DNA of 64,000 nt from Phoronis australis (Eukaryota > Phoronida > Phoronidae), in assembly GCA_002633005.1 (NCBI GenBank), contig NMRA01000003.1, forward strand, positions 1,650,806-1,714,805, written 5' to 3'. Below, in pieces: positions 25,341 through 38,880 of this stretch (the first letter of the stretch is position 1; each line of letters begins with the position of its first letter). Under the pieces are notes generated by a model. The model was not told where the DNA came from, ran no database searches, and saw only the letters and a program-made list of their open reading frames with translations. The translations under genes and the position numbers were made by a program.

Positions 25341-25744
25341 GTACCTAAACTACACGGTCAACGGACTCATAAACACTGGCACGGACGCATGAACTCGACT
25401 CACGGACCTGCAAACTCCGTCCCCTGACTCACAAACACGGGAACGGACTCACAAAACACGATCCACGCACCCAAAAACACGGGACACGGACTCATATTCA
25501 CAAGGAAGCACGGTTAACGGACTGCCAAACACGGTTTACGGACAAAATGAAGATGTCAGCAGACCCAGGAACCCGATGAGTCCGTTTACCGTGTTTCCTC
25601 ATGAATATGAGTCCGTGTCCCGTGTATTTGGGTGAGTCCGTTCCTGTGTTTGTGAGTCAGTGGACGGTGTTTGCAGGTCCGTGAGTCGTGTTCATTGGTC
25701 CGTGCCCATGTTAATGAGTCCGTTGACTGTGTAGTTTAGGTATC
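25341..25744. mobile_element. ~400-bp foldback element of repeated ACGGACTCA units
   Basis: The left arm (from 25341, GTACCTAAACTACACGGTCA...) is mirrored by the right arm (...TGACTGTGTAGTTTAGGTAT, ending near 25744), with the loop around 25537-25575. Arms are imperfect but pair over about 170-190 bp each. Both are made of 20-24-bp words, ACGGACTCAnnAACACGG on the left and its complement CCGTGTTnnTGAGTCCGT on the right. There is no coding capacity. A target duplication was not identified. Confidence 0.75.
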
Positions 25745-28700
25745 TTGATTAGTGCAAACATAATTTCATAATGTCGCACTTTTTGATTGCGTAAGTTAAT
25801 GTCAAACCTCATTTAGTGACCTCCTTTCTAACTCATATATATCAAGTAATGAGGCTGCGTCAACCAGTAAAAGTACACATTTCTGAAACAGCAAAGATCA
25901 GGGATTATAAAACTGTTCCATATTTATGTGCCATTCTTACTATCATGTTACTAACTTTTTCAGTCAAATTTTTGGTTTTTAAGAAAGGGACGTTCACAGC
26001 AAAATGACCTCGCTTGACTTTTTCTGAAATGCCTTTTAAAAAAAATCCCCACTATTTATTTCAAAATGCTGTTAGGAATTTTCGGCTACTCATTTAGATT
26101 GGTTTCTATACCAAACTAACATGCAATGTGTTTGGTATTTTTGTAAAAAATAACAGTCGTATTTGTCTGTCTTATGGTATGCAAAAACTTGGCGTGTTAA
26201 ACAGAAACTCCTAGTAGTGTTCTTGAGCTTGATGAAAAAATGTTTAAATAGGAAAATTTCAGTGAAATCCACAGATCCGTTTTTGAGAACTGGTGTTCCT
26301 AAGTTCAAATTAAATCGATTTGCCGAAGCCGCGAAAATCCAAAAACATTAGGACTCATCAAAATCTCAAGGTTTTAAATTAATTATTGGGTGAAATTTTG
26401 TTTTTGATCAATATAACCTATACATGCCATTGCCATGTTAGTTATTTCAACTTTCTCTCGCAATGTCAACTGAATTTGCAGTGCATAATCAACTAATAAT
26501 AATCACTAAAGCATCGTTTTAATTTCACAAGTCGAGGTTTCAGTGGTACTTGTCAAAGTAGGTCAGAGGAAGAGTTAGGTGAACAGTGCATTGTGGTACA
26601 CAACTCAAGAACCATGCATCAGGGACACTGATATCAAGAAACCAACCACGAAAAGGAAAATAGCGGTGGAGTATCTGTGGTTAGAATGTGCTTTGAGCAA
26701 CTTTGAACTTGGATTAGTAGTAAACAAATTTAGGTGCTGTTAAAGGTGGTTCTGCATAATCTTTTTTCTCTCGCCACACGTTTTATATTTCATATTTGAA
26801 GTTCCACGAGAATGAAGATAAGGTATTTTGCTAGTCATATATGGAATATTACAATATCTGCTAATTTTTGTGAACAGGGTTTGAGAAGTCCTGAACATGG
26901 GCCAAAAGTCTCAGTGAAATATAAAGCGAAAAAGGACAGGTTCTCAATGATGAGTTTGTCCATACCCACATTTTTCTAAAATGATGCCTGTTTGTGTTCA
27001 ATGATTCCATTAAAACAATATGAATTACAGATATCATAATTCATCCAAATCTTATAAAAGTATTGTTGAGCACTGTCAACAAGCCGCCTGCCATTTCAAC
27101 TGTGCCCGTACTGAATCGATGGCCACTGGACCAGATTTCTTTAGTACTTTTAAAATTAATTGCGTTCATGAAGTTCATAGCATAGTTTGAAAGGAAATCT
27201 AGACTTCTTTACAAATGTCAATGACCTGTGCAGATTCATAACAGTTTTTATTTGAGATTATAACATCTGGGGCCTGTTTATCGACAACTCTATTGGCTGT
27301 TGTTATTTGACTTGTGACTAAAAATCAGTCTAGGATGGTTTAGCTGTCTCATGAAAACAGGCTGAATATCAAATGAGAAAATTTGTTTACAACTCAAATT
27401 TGAAATGCAGAAATCCATAGCCTTTTCAACTAGAGAGAAGACAAAATGTTTTGAGAAACATAAAAGACAAAAAATCAACTTATGTCTACTTGTACTAAGA
27501 TTTGTGACTTTTGGTTGAAATCAAAAGAAAAATTTCAATTGTTTTTTTGAAGAAACAGAACTGTGTTATAGTTTGTATGTAAGTGTGTAAATGTCTAGTT
27601 GCTCTCTTTATTGTTGAATACTATTGTATTTTGTCTTGTGTAGTATTTTGTATTGTTGTAAGACTGTCTTGAATTGTCTGGAAATCATCCCATTCTTCGT
27701 GGAGCACTCAATATTACAAGCAAATGTAATATCATCATAATCATATCATTTTTAGCAATAACTTTTTAAAAATGTTTGAGCTCTAAGTACTCTGATTTAT
27801 TTTTAAAACCTTTGCCAGTTGTTAATAATGTCAGTGTTGGCATGTTAGTGGTACTTAAGCGATTATTGCCAGCAGGTTTTATTTCCTGCTTTAAAGAACT
27901 ATCTCCAGCTTGTTTTGTTTAATACTTACATGAAATACACTGGTGGATGATTTTCCATGTGACTTGCATGTGAATTATGTACTCGAAGCAAACCCTTAGC
28001 TTCACTCTTTGACCTTATTCAGTTGTCTTATTTATACTCCAATAAAAATGGTGTAAGCTTTAAGGAGATCTCTCGTGTATTTTTACCATTCTGAGAAAAG
28101 ATTAATGAGACTTGTGTAGTAATTAGGGATTAAGTGAATATCTGGTCAGCCGTGGCTGAATCTTTGTGATCTTTAACTGTGGTGCAGTTATCCATGAGTG
28201 TGCTTTGCCAATACATAAGCGTTCCCTTGTCATCTCAGAATAGATTTTCCTTCATTACATTGCTTGCTGTAAACATGTATGACGTACATTTCTCCACGCA
28301 CATTAACATGCCTGATTGCTATATCCTTGCCACGCAGCTCTCAGTCTTGACGCTGACTAAACCCAACATTGTTTTGCATAATTGTGAGCAGCACAACATG
28401 CATGCTGTGTCTTGCTATCAACTAAATCAGCGGATAAAACTTGTAACCTGAGATTTTGGTTTTAGTCCCTCGTCATGGGTGTTATCGCTTTCTTATTCAC
28501 TCCAGTTAGTCTATTGGTGTGCCATTGTTTCGATGGAGTTTGACAGCAGTGCCACCTGCAGAGTAATAACTTTTTGCTGCGTTCTGACACTCAGTTACAA
28601 CGGTTGTAGCCTCGCAGTTAACCGCCCTCGCAAAGGGTTATAACGAAGCTATAGTTACTATATTTAAAGCCGGTTTTAAACTGTTCAAGCAGAGAGTTGT

Positions 28701-30428
28701 AATCTTTAAATCAGTTTTCAAAGTTATAACCACTTTGGTGTGAATACAGCTTAGCTGCAAATGTAAGCTAGAAAGGAAATGTTATTATTGTGTTTGTATT
28801 ATGTCTCGTGATGTTCAGAAGTCAATGTAGATAAAGTTAAACATTTGAGAAGTGATGAATTGTCGGGGAGTTCACTGGCTGTTTCTCATATTGTACAACA
28901 CTGTTTAGTACATGTCATCATGCAGACAGACAGAGATGAACACCTGAGATGTGTATTAAAGAACTTATGTTCACTGGCTTTTTCTCACATTGTGCAAGTC
29001 TTTTTTTGCTCTCAATGCATTACTTTTAATGTTGGTTCCTATCTCAGCAAAAATGCTACCTGTTTTAGCAGGAAATGACATTTTTATGCAACCATTCTTA
29101 TGGGTCTCAGCATCTGACTTCTGGTGATGGGAGTCTGAATTAATTGCTTGTCAATGCTTTGACTCCTTTAATTGTTATCAGATTTGGCGGTGCCTGTATG
29201 CCTATGTGATAGCTTGGAACCTTTTATTTCTGAGAAGGATTAATCCCTTTATTGCCTTTTATGTGTTTAAGAAGGTTAATTTTTCTTCATATTTTTTCAA
29301 ATTCTTGTTTTTGGTCATTGTCTGCTACAAATTTGCTAAAAATGTAGGGGTTGCTAGATTCGTTCATCCATTTCAACAGTTAAACACCCTTTGAAAAATT
29401 TTGAATTTACATGGTTACTGAAAAGCCACCTCTAATTGTGTTAATGATTGAAATCCTTTTAAAAAAGCGGAATGCTTTTATTGCGCAATGTTGGTTTTAT
29501 GTTGTAACAGGTTTTGTCACACTTTACATATTATTGATTTTAGCATTTTGGCTTTTACATAAAAAAGTTACTGTAACACGGTTTTTTCTTTTAAAATGTC
29601 TTATTTTGGTGCCCATGCATTTGCTTTGAAATACTAAAAGATTAATGGGTTCCCCGTCTAATTTTTTTAGCTATATTACTTCAAACCGCGTCAATTTCAA
29701 GATCTTATTGCCTGCTGCATCTCACTAGATGGCGTTTTAAATTGTTATGTTGTTGGGATTGTAGAATAGGTTTTGTTAATGTGAAGTTTCTTATTTCTTT
29801 AAGTTCATATCTGCCATTTTACCACAAATTGAAACATCAAATGTCTACATTTGGGTTTATGTTTATTCTCATGTCAAGTATGACGTCATTGTGAAATTTG
29901 ATGTCTCACGCTATTATTTAATGCTTTACTAACAAAACCTGATTAGAAAGTGAGCAAATTAAGTAATCTGCTATTTGAAATCAAGAATAATATTTAAATG
30001 TTTTATATAGTAGTCATATAAAACAGTAATGTTGATCGGTTGTCTTACTTGTTGTTTTTTTACTGTGGAACTCTTATGCTAAACAGACTTGTTGGTTTAC
30101 GGCGGCAAGCATCTCATCCAGCACGTTCATCCAAGCCCATGACTAGCTCCCTTCAATCCGTGACAGCGCCATCAAGCCTTTAAGGTGCCGCATGCTATAA
30201 ACATTCCCACTAAATAAAATTGGTTCTAACCCCGGTGTTTAAGGTAAACGGCGGGGTATGGAAAATTGAACTAGGCCGTATTTATCCACCTTGGCTGAGA
30301 CGCGCTCGGCTCATGCTCAAAGGGATGCCGCCAAGCTGCTCTATTCATCGAGTCACGAGCGAGGATAATTGACTTCGCTCATGCGGATATGATCAGCTGA
30401 TTACAGTCTAGCCTAACAACTGTACTTT

Positions 30429-31339
30429 NNNNNNNNNNNNNNNNNNNNNNNNNNNNNNNNNNNNNNNNNNNNNNNNNNNNNNNNNNNNNNNNNNNNNNNN
30501 NNNNNNNNNNNNNNNNNNNNNNNNNNNNNNNNNNNNNNNNNNNNNNNNNNNNNNNNNNNNNNNNNNNNNNNNNNNNNNNNNNNNNNNNNNNNNNNNNNNN
30601 NNNNNNNNNNNNNNNNNNNNNNNNNNNNNNNNNNNNNNNNNNNNNNNNNNNNNNNNNNNNNNNNNNNNNNNNNNNNNNNNNNNNNNNNNNNNNNNNNNNN
30701 NNNNNNNNNNNNNNNNNNNNNNNNNNNNNNNNNNNNNNNNNNNNNNNNNNNNNNNNNNNNNNNNNNNNNNNNNNNNNNNNNNNNNNNNNNNNNNNNNNNN
30801 NNNNNNNNNNNNNNNNNNNNNNNNNNNNNNNNNNNNNNNNNNNNNNNNNNNNNNNNNNNNNNNNNNNNNNNNNNNNNNNNNNNNNNNNNNNNNNNNNNNN
30901 NNNNNNNNNNNNNNNNNNNNNNNNNNNNNNNNNNNNNNNNNNNNNNNNNNNNNNNNNNNNNNNNNNNNNNNNNNNNNNNNNNNNNNNNNNNNNNNNNNNN
31001 NNNNNNNNNNNNNNNNNNNNNNNNNNNNNNNNNNNNNNNNNNNNNNNNNNNNNNNNNNNNNNNNNNNNNNNNNNNNNNNNNNNNNNNNNNNNNNNNNNNN
31101 NNNNNNNNNNNNNNNNNNNNNNNNNNNNNNNNNNNNNNNNNNNNNNNNNNNNNNNNNNNNNNNNNNNNNNNNNNNNNNNNNNNNNNNNNNNNNNNNNNNN
31201 NNNNNNNNNNNNNNNNNNNNNNNNNNNNNNNNNNNNNNNNNNNNNNNNNNNNNNNNNNNNNNNNNNNNNNNNNNNNNNNNNNNNNNNNNNNNNNNNNNNN
31301 NNNNNNNNNNNNNNNNNNNNNNNNNNNNNNNNNNNNNNN
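30429..31339. other. Assembly gap (911 N)
   Basis: The run of N is a scaffold gap of estimated, non-rounded length. The left flank (30090-30428) is less AT-rich than its surroundings and reads like the edge of a repeat that stopped assembly. Any open frame bridging the gap is meaningless. Confidence 0.97.
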
Positions 31340-33419
31340 GCTAGGTGATGCAAGACATTATTACTTGTTCTTTGTTGCATTATAGTAACTGGTCTTGGCT
31401 AATTATCATTTTATGGCCTGGTCTTCCATTCAGCCCAAAGTAGTTCCAGAGGTGGCTTATCAGCCAATTATTCACGCATGCTGACTCACAATAGAAGCCT
31501 GATAAGAGTGAAGGTGGATAAATGCAGTGTTCCTACAGTTTCTTGTTTTAGTGGATGTGTTCACGACATGCGAGGACTTTGCTGGACAATCTGGTTTTTA
31601 AAGTGCAAAAATCCCATGCTTTCTCGTCCACTTGCATGCAGATCCTGTTAGTGTAAGATTTGCTTTGTGAAGCAGATCAAGACAGCATCATGGGTTTAAC
31701 TTCTTCTCAAATTCCTTCACAAAAAGCATAAAAAGTTTATCTCTGAACCATTTTTTGCTAATTTGGACATACTTTAAGTAGTTAATGAGTTACTATCTTG
31801 TGGCAAGTGGCACTAATCCTTTTAATACACCTTGTCATAATTATGCCCTGTTGTGAATACCAAAATTTCTCAATTGAAATTGACATCTTGATTGGATGCT
31901 GTAATGTCTATCAATACAGACTACAATACTGTCTAGATTTGCACTGTGAGCCCTTAAATGGGCTAACTCAAAAAATCAAAGGGTGGTCTTTAAGTCAAGC
32001 ATGGGCTTTTAACAATGAAATGTTTAAGAAGTCAGGACTAGGTGCATATCTGAACAATCAGGTTAATGCCCAGGTAAACTTCACATGCAGCAAGTCAAAT
32101 AAAACACCAAGAATTCTATGCATTGTAGTAATGGACATCACCATCTAGAATGTAGTGATCTGCACAACAGTTCAGTAGCGTGACCCAGCTTTCTGAGAAG
32201 CAGATGCAAAAATGCACATGATAAACGAGTCTATGGTTTTGAGTTGGCCATGTGCAACAAGTTGAGCATGGGCGCTTTACAGTGAAAGTCTGGAAATTTT
32301 GAGGGTGTGCGGTAAGCAGAACATGGTCAGTTTAGGCATTGTTAGGACAATAAGAACTATTTCCAGACTGAAAGTCAATCGCACACATGACCATCTTGGA
32401 ACATCTTGTGCCAGCTTCAACATTGCCTTAACTGTGGCATTATGTCTATGCAAGCCCATCTTATATCTAGCATTTTTCTAGTTTAGTGAAAACCAGAGGA
32501 TATTGTGATCCAAGCTTGGCTTTTCATTTGATAACGAACAAAATATAGCTTTATGTAATTGCTTGGAAGCTGATTGGTGCATGTCTAAGGTTAGTTCAAT
32601 GTAGATTCCATTCCGTATGTTCTTTCTCAGAAAAGCTAACAACAATATGCCATATATTATTCCTTCGACTAATTTCTAAGTATGTGACCATTACAACAGT
32701 GCCTATAGGCTATAAAGAAACCTTCACTGGTGACAATTTGTGTGAAATTCCCTTTGGTTCTAATGTTCTATTTACAGGCTATATTTTCATCACGTTGACC
32801 ATGAAAATTAATTACTTTAAAGAGCTTTTAATCAATTACATCCTGGATGAGTATTAACCCAGTTTACATACAAATTAAACTTCTTTGTCAAATTTAACTC
32901 TTTATATTAAAGCTGAACATGAAAACATGGACAGGCAGTGGTTTGAAATCTTAAAATAGCCATGTTGAAACTCTGTATGACATTGATAATATCCCACTTT
33001 TTCATTGGATACAATCTATAGTGTGCGCTGGTTAAGTAACTGTTCAGATGCATTTAAGCTTGGGCAATGCAGCCAAATTACTGCATTTATTCATGCTCGT
33101 CAGTCTTGGAACTATTTTTGGACTAGCTGTTAGTACAATAGTCTCAGTTTACTGTACTTAACCTCCTTGTTGTGATTTAAATTGTTAACCCCATCATGTT
33201 TTGGTTGTTTTATCTAGATCAAAGTGTAGGTAATAAATTAAGATAATGACATTACTACAATACTGGAGGGAATTATTCTCCAACTGTAGAGTTTGAAACT
33301 AATTTATTTGGTTCAATTTGTGTGTGTGTGCAAAATGAATTGGTTTACACCTGAAACTCGTGTTTTATTAAAGGGCCAATAAACCGCCCTTTCAACGCAA
33401 AAAACAATGCCTTTGATTT

Positions 33420-33640
33420 CAACTACGTATTTACCATTACAAAATTGGTCGCAAATTGTCCCTTCAAGTTGACTACTGTGGTGCTCCTAGTGGTGATTTT
33501 GTTTTTGCATGCGTGGCTGTATTTCCTTAAACATTTACGGAATCCTTGTAAAGATTTAGCAAGCGTTTCCTTAGATGAATGTGAGAACGGCTTATCACGA
33601 CTGATCTGATTACCACTGTGCCCCCTGCGGGCCATTTTTT
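33420..33640 (+). repeat. CCCCTAGTGGC-core repeat units
   Basis: Units are centred near 33488 (GTGGTGCTCCTAGTGGTGAT) and 33620 (ACTGTGCCCCCTGCGGGCCA), about 135 bp apart, each followed by TTTTGTTTTT. Confidence 0.6.
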
Positions 33641-36419
33641 GTTTTTATGTCATTTACACAGCCTTCTAAATCAACCACTGTACAGACGAGGTCCAGATAC
33701 CCAGGGCATTGTTAAACTCAATGCTAACAGTGCTAAGCTTAGGCGTCACGACTTAATTTCAGTCCGTGAAATTGTGCGTCCATGCACAAACCGAGTTAAT
33801 CAAGCATTGCAAGTAGGGTCATAAAATGAAATAAACAGCTCTGCCTATCAAAGTATAAAACTTTTGTTGAAAAACTATGCATTTTCAAGAATTAGGTATT
33901 CCTCAAATATGTAGAACATAAAAATTAACCGAAATCGGTGTTTGAATCATAAAAATCAATTCACTATAACTGGGTTTATGCGTGTCAAAATTAAATTCAC
34001 GTCAGCTGCTTGACTGATAAGCAAAGTATTCCCTGCTCAATTATCTTCACTTAAATAGACTTGTGTTGTAAGCAACACAAAAAATATGGAAATTAACTGT
34101 CTGGACTCGCTGGATGATTAGTTGATCTAGGCGGGTATTCAATGTAAAGGACAAGATCATGTCATGATCTTCATATTACCTTGACATTTTTCATGAAATT
34201 TGGCCCCGTTCCATTTTAGGACAGATTCATGGTAATGTACGCCATAGGCCCTACGGCGACCATTTCTATGATGCTGATAAGCACCTCTGCCATTTGCTAG
34301 GCAGCTGTGGGTGTATTTCAGTGTTCTCCACTGCTCTTCATTCTGGGCTGGGCTGTTAGAATACACAGGGGTAATGAAACAATTATCTTCTCAACCAGGA
34401 GCATAAACCCTTTGTTAAGCTGTCCTTATTTACCTAGTCTAAATGGAACAGTTGTATGACTTAAGGCCCTTTCCCATGAAGTTAGCTTTGCTACTATGGT
34501 TACTCACAAAGTTAAGCCTCAAGTGTTCCCTTCAGCTAAACAATAGATAACATTGCTGCATAGAAATATAACTTCGCACAGAAATTCTTCACTTCTCCAG
34601 CATTTAGTTGGCAGATAGATGTATAATTTCTGTATGAAAAAATGAAGAGATTTTTAGTCTATGATTACATGCAAGCCAATTTAAATGAGGGTGAAGCCTA
34701 TATCATGTATCGTACGGGAGGATCTGAATTAATTGCTTGGTACAGTAATATGTATATCATACCAACGACTAATTCATGACTAGTTGGCCAAACAGTCGGT
34801 GTATAGTTTAGGTTGCATGTTTGCGTACTTTACTGTTTTCACCTTAATTTTCATCAAGTTTGTTCGAATTAAAATTTTAGTTGTTATTTGATGGATATGT
34901 TTATGATTTGTGCTATTTGGTTCAATTGCCATTTGTAAGGGGTTTTCAATTTTTCTGTGACCCTAGCACCAGTACAGAATTCAAGCCATGCTTGATACTA
35001 TATAAGGAGATGAGTTTAAACTACTACCCTAATTCTTATGTATTGAGCCCGCCAAATACCGTAATCCTTATGACTTTGCCTAAGTTACTTTCTCTTGAGA
35101 TGATAACGGTTATCTTCTCTAGAGAAAACATCGCAAAGTTAAGTTCTGACTTATTTGGTGGTGTGATAACACTGTTATTTCACATCGGCATCATCGCCTA
35201 TGTATGATAATAATGGTTCTCTATGTGGTAAAACTGCAAAGAATTGAAACCATTGTAAGGCAAGCTCTTGTTATCCAAAATTATCAATGCTTTAAAAGAG
35301 CTCTAAAAACTCCACTTGTTGGCTTTCAAAGAAACTAGCTTTTGATGTAGGCCACTAACCACAAAAAAACGACCTCAACTTGCCTTGCTCACACTGACGA
35401 TGTGACATCAGTAATGATATTGACTACAGTGGTTCCACATTAAAACAACACTCCAGATTTGTTTGCATTTTATACTTGTTTACACCTCTGTTGCTGAGTG
35501 CTTACCTGTCATCAAGAGTACTGTATATAGGTTAGTGTTGCCAGTGGTATCAACCATGTCTGGTCTGCCACTCAGTGCCACCTTCAGCTCACATGTCTTT
35601 AACATGACTGGTGGTGTCTGGCGGGGCAACAGGAGATTTTAATGTAATTTGTGTCTAAAAATGTTTGAGGTGAATCTTGTTGATTTAAGTACATCTTAGA
35701 ACAGAACTGAACTTATCAGCACATGTCTCTTGTTGAATTGTTCAAATAAAGTCAGGAAAAAAGGCATGAAATGTTTTAGCCCTGTTGCCTGCAGGTTGTG
35801 ACAAAATTTCAAAATTGTGCCAAGTAATTGAGATATGTATGTTGTTTGTTTTGCTTCCTCCAATTAATTAGCATGTCCTCTATTTGACATGTAAATGTTG
35901 ATGAGTGTCCTCGTAGTGATGTCATGCCAGGTAGCTGTGTATGTTTACTCTACACTAACAACCCACATGTTCCATTATTTTCCAGATTGGTTTATGACAG
36001 CTGCCCCTTCTATATCATTGTTTGTTGTATGCACCATGTAGGACATGAAGCGTGAAAAGGCTGATTAACCATTGACTCAATTTTTTAATTAAAATGTTGT
36101 GCAATGAGTGTCAATGTGATTTTTGCTTTACATGTTCCTTTCTATCTTCATAAATCCTCAATGGATTTGGCTAATAGTTATACCATAATCCCTTTGTTAA
36201 GTTGTGTTTAGTTACAACGAGGGTTGTATGACTAAAAGCAGTGTTCAGGTAGAACTGCGTTCAATGACCTTGGATATCAATTTCAAAAGGCCTAGTGCAA
36301 ATTACACCAATGATTTAAAACCGTGCTCAATATTCTAAGCCACAGACTTACAGTTACCCCCTCCAAGATAAAAATGTTGGCATCTGTCTCTTTCTCTCGC
36401 AGCCTAACCACTATGAAAA

Positions 36420-36700
36420 TTATGTATTCCTACTACGGATATCACGGCTGACTTCTGTGGTGCCCCCTACGGTTGTAATTTTGTTTTTGTCTATGGCGCA
36501 TTGTCTGTAAGTTCCTTGATGACATTTGTTCTGTAGTTCTTTTGAGGAAAGTACAACTGATATGAATTTTGGGACAAATCTGACCACTGCGGAGTTCCCT
36601 GGTGGCAAATCTGGATTTCTTTGCCTTTGCATCTATGAAGCTCCATGACTGATGTATCTGTTCTCTGTGTCCGCCTCGCTATCTTTCAAACTTCTTGAAG
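36420..36700 (+). repeat. CCCCTAGTGGC-core repeat units
   Basis: Units are centred near 36465 (TGTGGTGCCCCCTACGGTTG) and 36598 (ACTGCGGAGTTCCCTGGTGG), about 130 bp apart. The first is followed by TAATTTTGTTTTTG and the second by TTTGCCTTTGCATCTATG. Confidence 0.6.
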
Positions 36701-38533
36701 AATCAGGATGAAGAGTGGCAAGGGTGTTTTTATTGAAGGGAGAATTGCTGACTTGCTTTGCACCTCCTAAAGGCTATTTAAGAGTGCTCCTTCTTGTGGG
36801 AAACTTTTAAATAATGATGTCTCTTGTATCTGCATTGTATATAAGTTGGGCACATATCAACACTCCCTGTTCTTTTTGTAGAGATAAACAACTGTAGAGA
36901 CATTCCTGCTAATTGTCATTCTGTTTATTTGTAAGTACGAAATAATTACTCTGCAGGACATAACATTGTTGTGCTAATTACTTTGTGTTCATTTGCATAT
37001 TTTCCATTGACACTGCACTTGAGGTGAACCTTGATCAGAAAATGGCTAAAAAGATTCAAAAACATTAATGGTATTGCTTGTATGCGTAGTGGCCAAAGTT
37101 TAGACATGTTAAATGGTTACTACCACAAATTTTTATCATGCTTAAAATTGGACAGCCTTTGGATACATTGTTTTTTGAAATTTTATCTTCAGCTAGAAAT
37201 TTTAAAGACAACTTTGAGGATCAAACAGTTGTTTGTACATTAGTGATCGTTCCTACCTCTCCACTTATTTTGTACAAAAATAATTGTAAAATTATCATTT
37301 TTTTACTATTTTTCAGCTTGATTACCTTGTTGCAAGTATTGGAAACTCAACTAAATGTTGTTCTTTGACTTCTACACTGTACAAACCAATCTAATAATGA
37401 ACAAAAAATTTCTTAATCTTTATTTTTTTTCAGAAATGTGACAAAATTAAATTTCGCTTGTCCCTCATACTTCGTTCTAAATTTGTAAAGAATTACCGTT
37501 TCAGATTTTTACGATTTTATGCCATTTTGAAGTTGCTTCTTAAGGTCACTCAAAAACTGACTTGCCATAATTGACCATTCACTTCTGAATTGTGTTAGAT
37601 TACTGGGGCCCTGATGTATCTAAATAGTTATCTTTTAGCTTAGCGCTGACAGTGCACATTGACAAAACACTTTTTTTAAAATGTTTAATGCAAAGAAATA
37701 CAATGTACAATAATTGGGTTTTTAAGTCCAGAAAGCGCACGAAAGCATTATATCTGCTGTGATCTTGTGTACATTCCCGAGTCTGAATTCTCTGGTTGCG
37801 GCATTAAAGATTTTGTATGACATCGGCCTTAATAATTTTTGACATTGCCCATTTTTTCTCTCACAGGTGTGATATCTTGTACGGCATTCAAAAGGTATTG
37901 CCTGGCTAATCTTTCACATGATCTTCCCTACTTTCAGCTGTAAATATTTTTGTTGAGCTATAAAGTCAAATGCTGAACCATTTTATAGTTCAGTGCTCTC
38001 CTACTGTTCATTATGAGATTCATTTAATAGAGCATTCTCAGCATTCTCACATCTTATGTTTCTGGTCATCCAGTGGTCAAGCGTGGTACTTTTGGGTGCA
38101 GCAGTGGACAGATTTTCAGTTCACAGCTATGATGTAATAGTTAGGATTGGGTGCCTTTCACAAGATCATTAATGATCAATGCTCAGTAATCAATATCTAA
38201 TGGATGAGATTTCATACACAACAGTTGGCTGGTTATCATTGTGGGTGATCACATGACCTTCTCAAGTAAGACTACAGGGTGAGCAGTCTAGCCAACTCAG
38301 ATGAACTGCTGGATTCAGCCAGAGTGGTCAATACAAGGCTGAGCTGCATATATGCCTGAGCTTATTGACATAGACTTTTACGCATTGATTTGTTGGCTGA
38401 ACTAGAGGGTGTATTTGCACCTATTTGTGAGTGAAAAGTGTTACATTTGATACATTGTGGATGAAACTGCAAAGGCTCTACGGTTTCTGTTGACCTGAAC
38501 TAGTGAGTGAAAGGATTTGGGCAATTTCTACGA

Positions 38534-38880
38534 ATGCTCATGGGAAAACCTTTGACAGGGAAGATGGCAACAACATTGGCACGTAAAGTGACTCCGCCTC
38601 TACGATCCTTTAGCCAAGAGGAACAACCCGTACCTATGATACGACGACACACTATGGACTCTAAGTATCCCAAGGGGTACAAATCGTCTTCATCCACTTC
38701 CAAAGATGGCTTGTTGGCACCCCCCTCAAAAACTTTTTTTCGCAAGCGTAGTGCCACTAGTGTTGTGCACAAGCGACCAATGTTTCCTTCGTTGTTCCGT
38801 CGAAGTAAAACTGTTGGAAATGTGGCTATCGATGAAAAAATGAGAGATGGTGCTACTCTTCCAGAAAAGATATCTGAAAA
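38534..38880 (+). CDS. ANKFN1: Candidate alternative first coding exon of the ANKFN1-like gene
   Basis: The frame opens after in-frame TAG and TGA stops at 38501-38506, so it cannot be an internal exon in this frame. It runs 115 codons plus two bases to the donor AA|GTAAGA. The two bases AA plus C of exon 49638 give Asn, and the frame continues MNNEDLTPLDVA. The first ATG is at 38534; a better Kozak context (AAGATGG) is at residue 11, so the start may be MATTLARKVT. The product is basic and Ser/Thr-rich, with kinase-type motifs RRHT (T40), RKRS (S73) and FRRS (S91). No domain is visible. A 10-codon upstream ORF (38461-38493) would lie in the 5' UTR. The predicted isoform keeps only ankyrin repeat 2. 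Confidence 0.65.

Noticed and set aside
30379-31380. 333-codon frame on the minus strand
   Set aside because: Almost entirely N; it is the assembly gap.
38507-38533. Extension of the alternative exon to a GTG start
   Set aside because: GTG is not a normal animal start codon; ATG at 38534 or 38564 is the supported choice.
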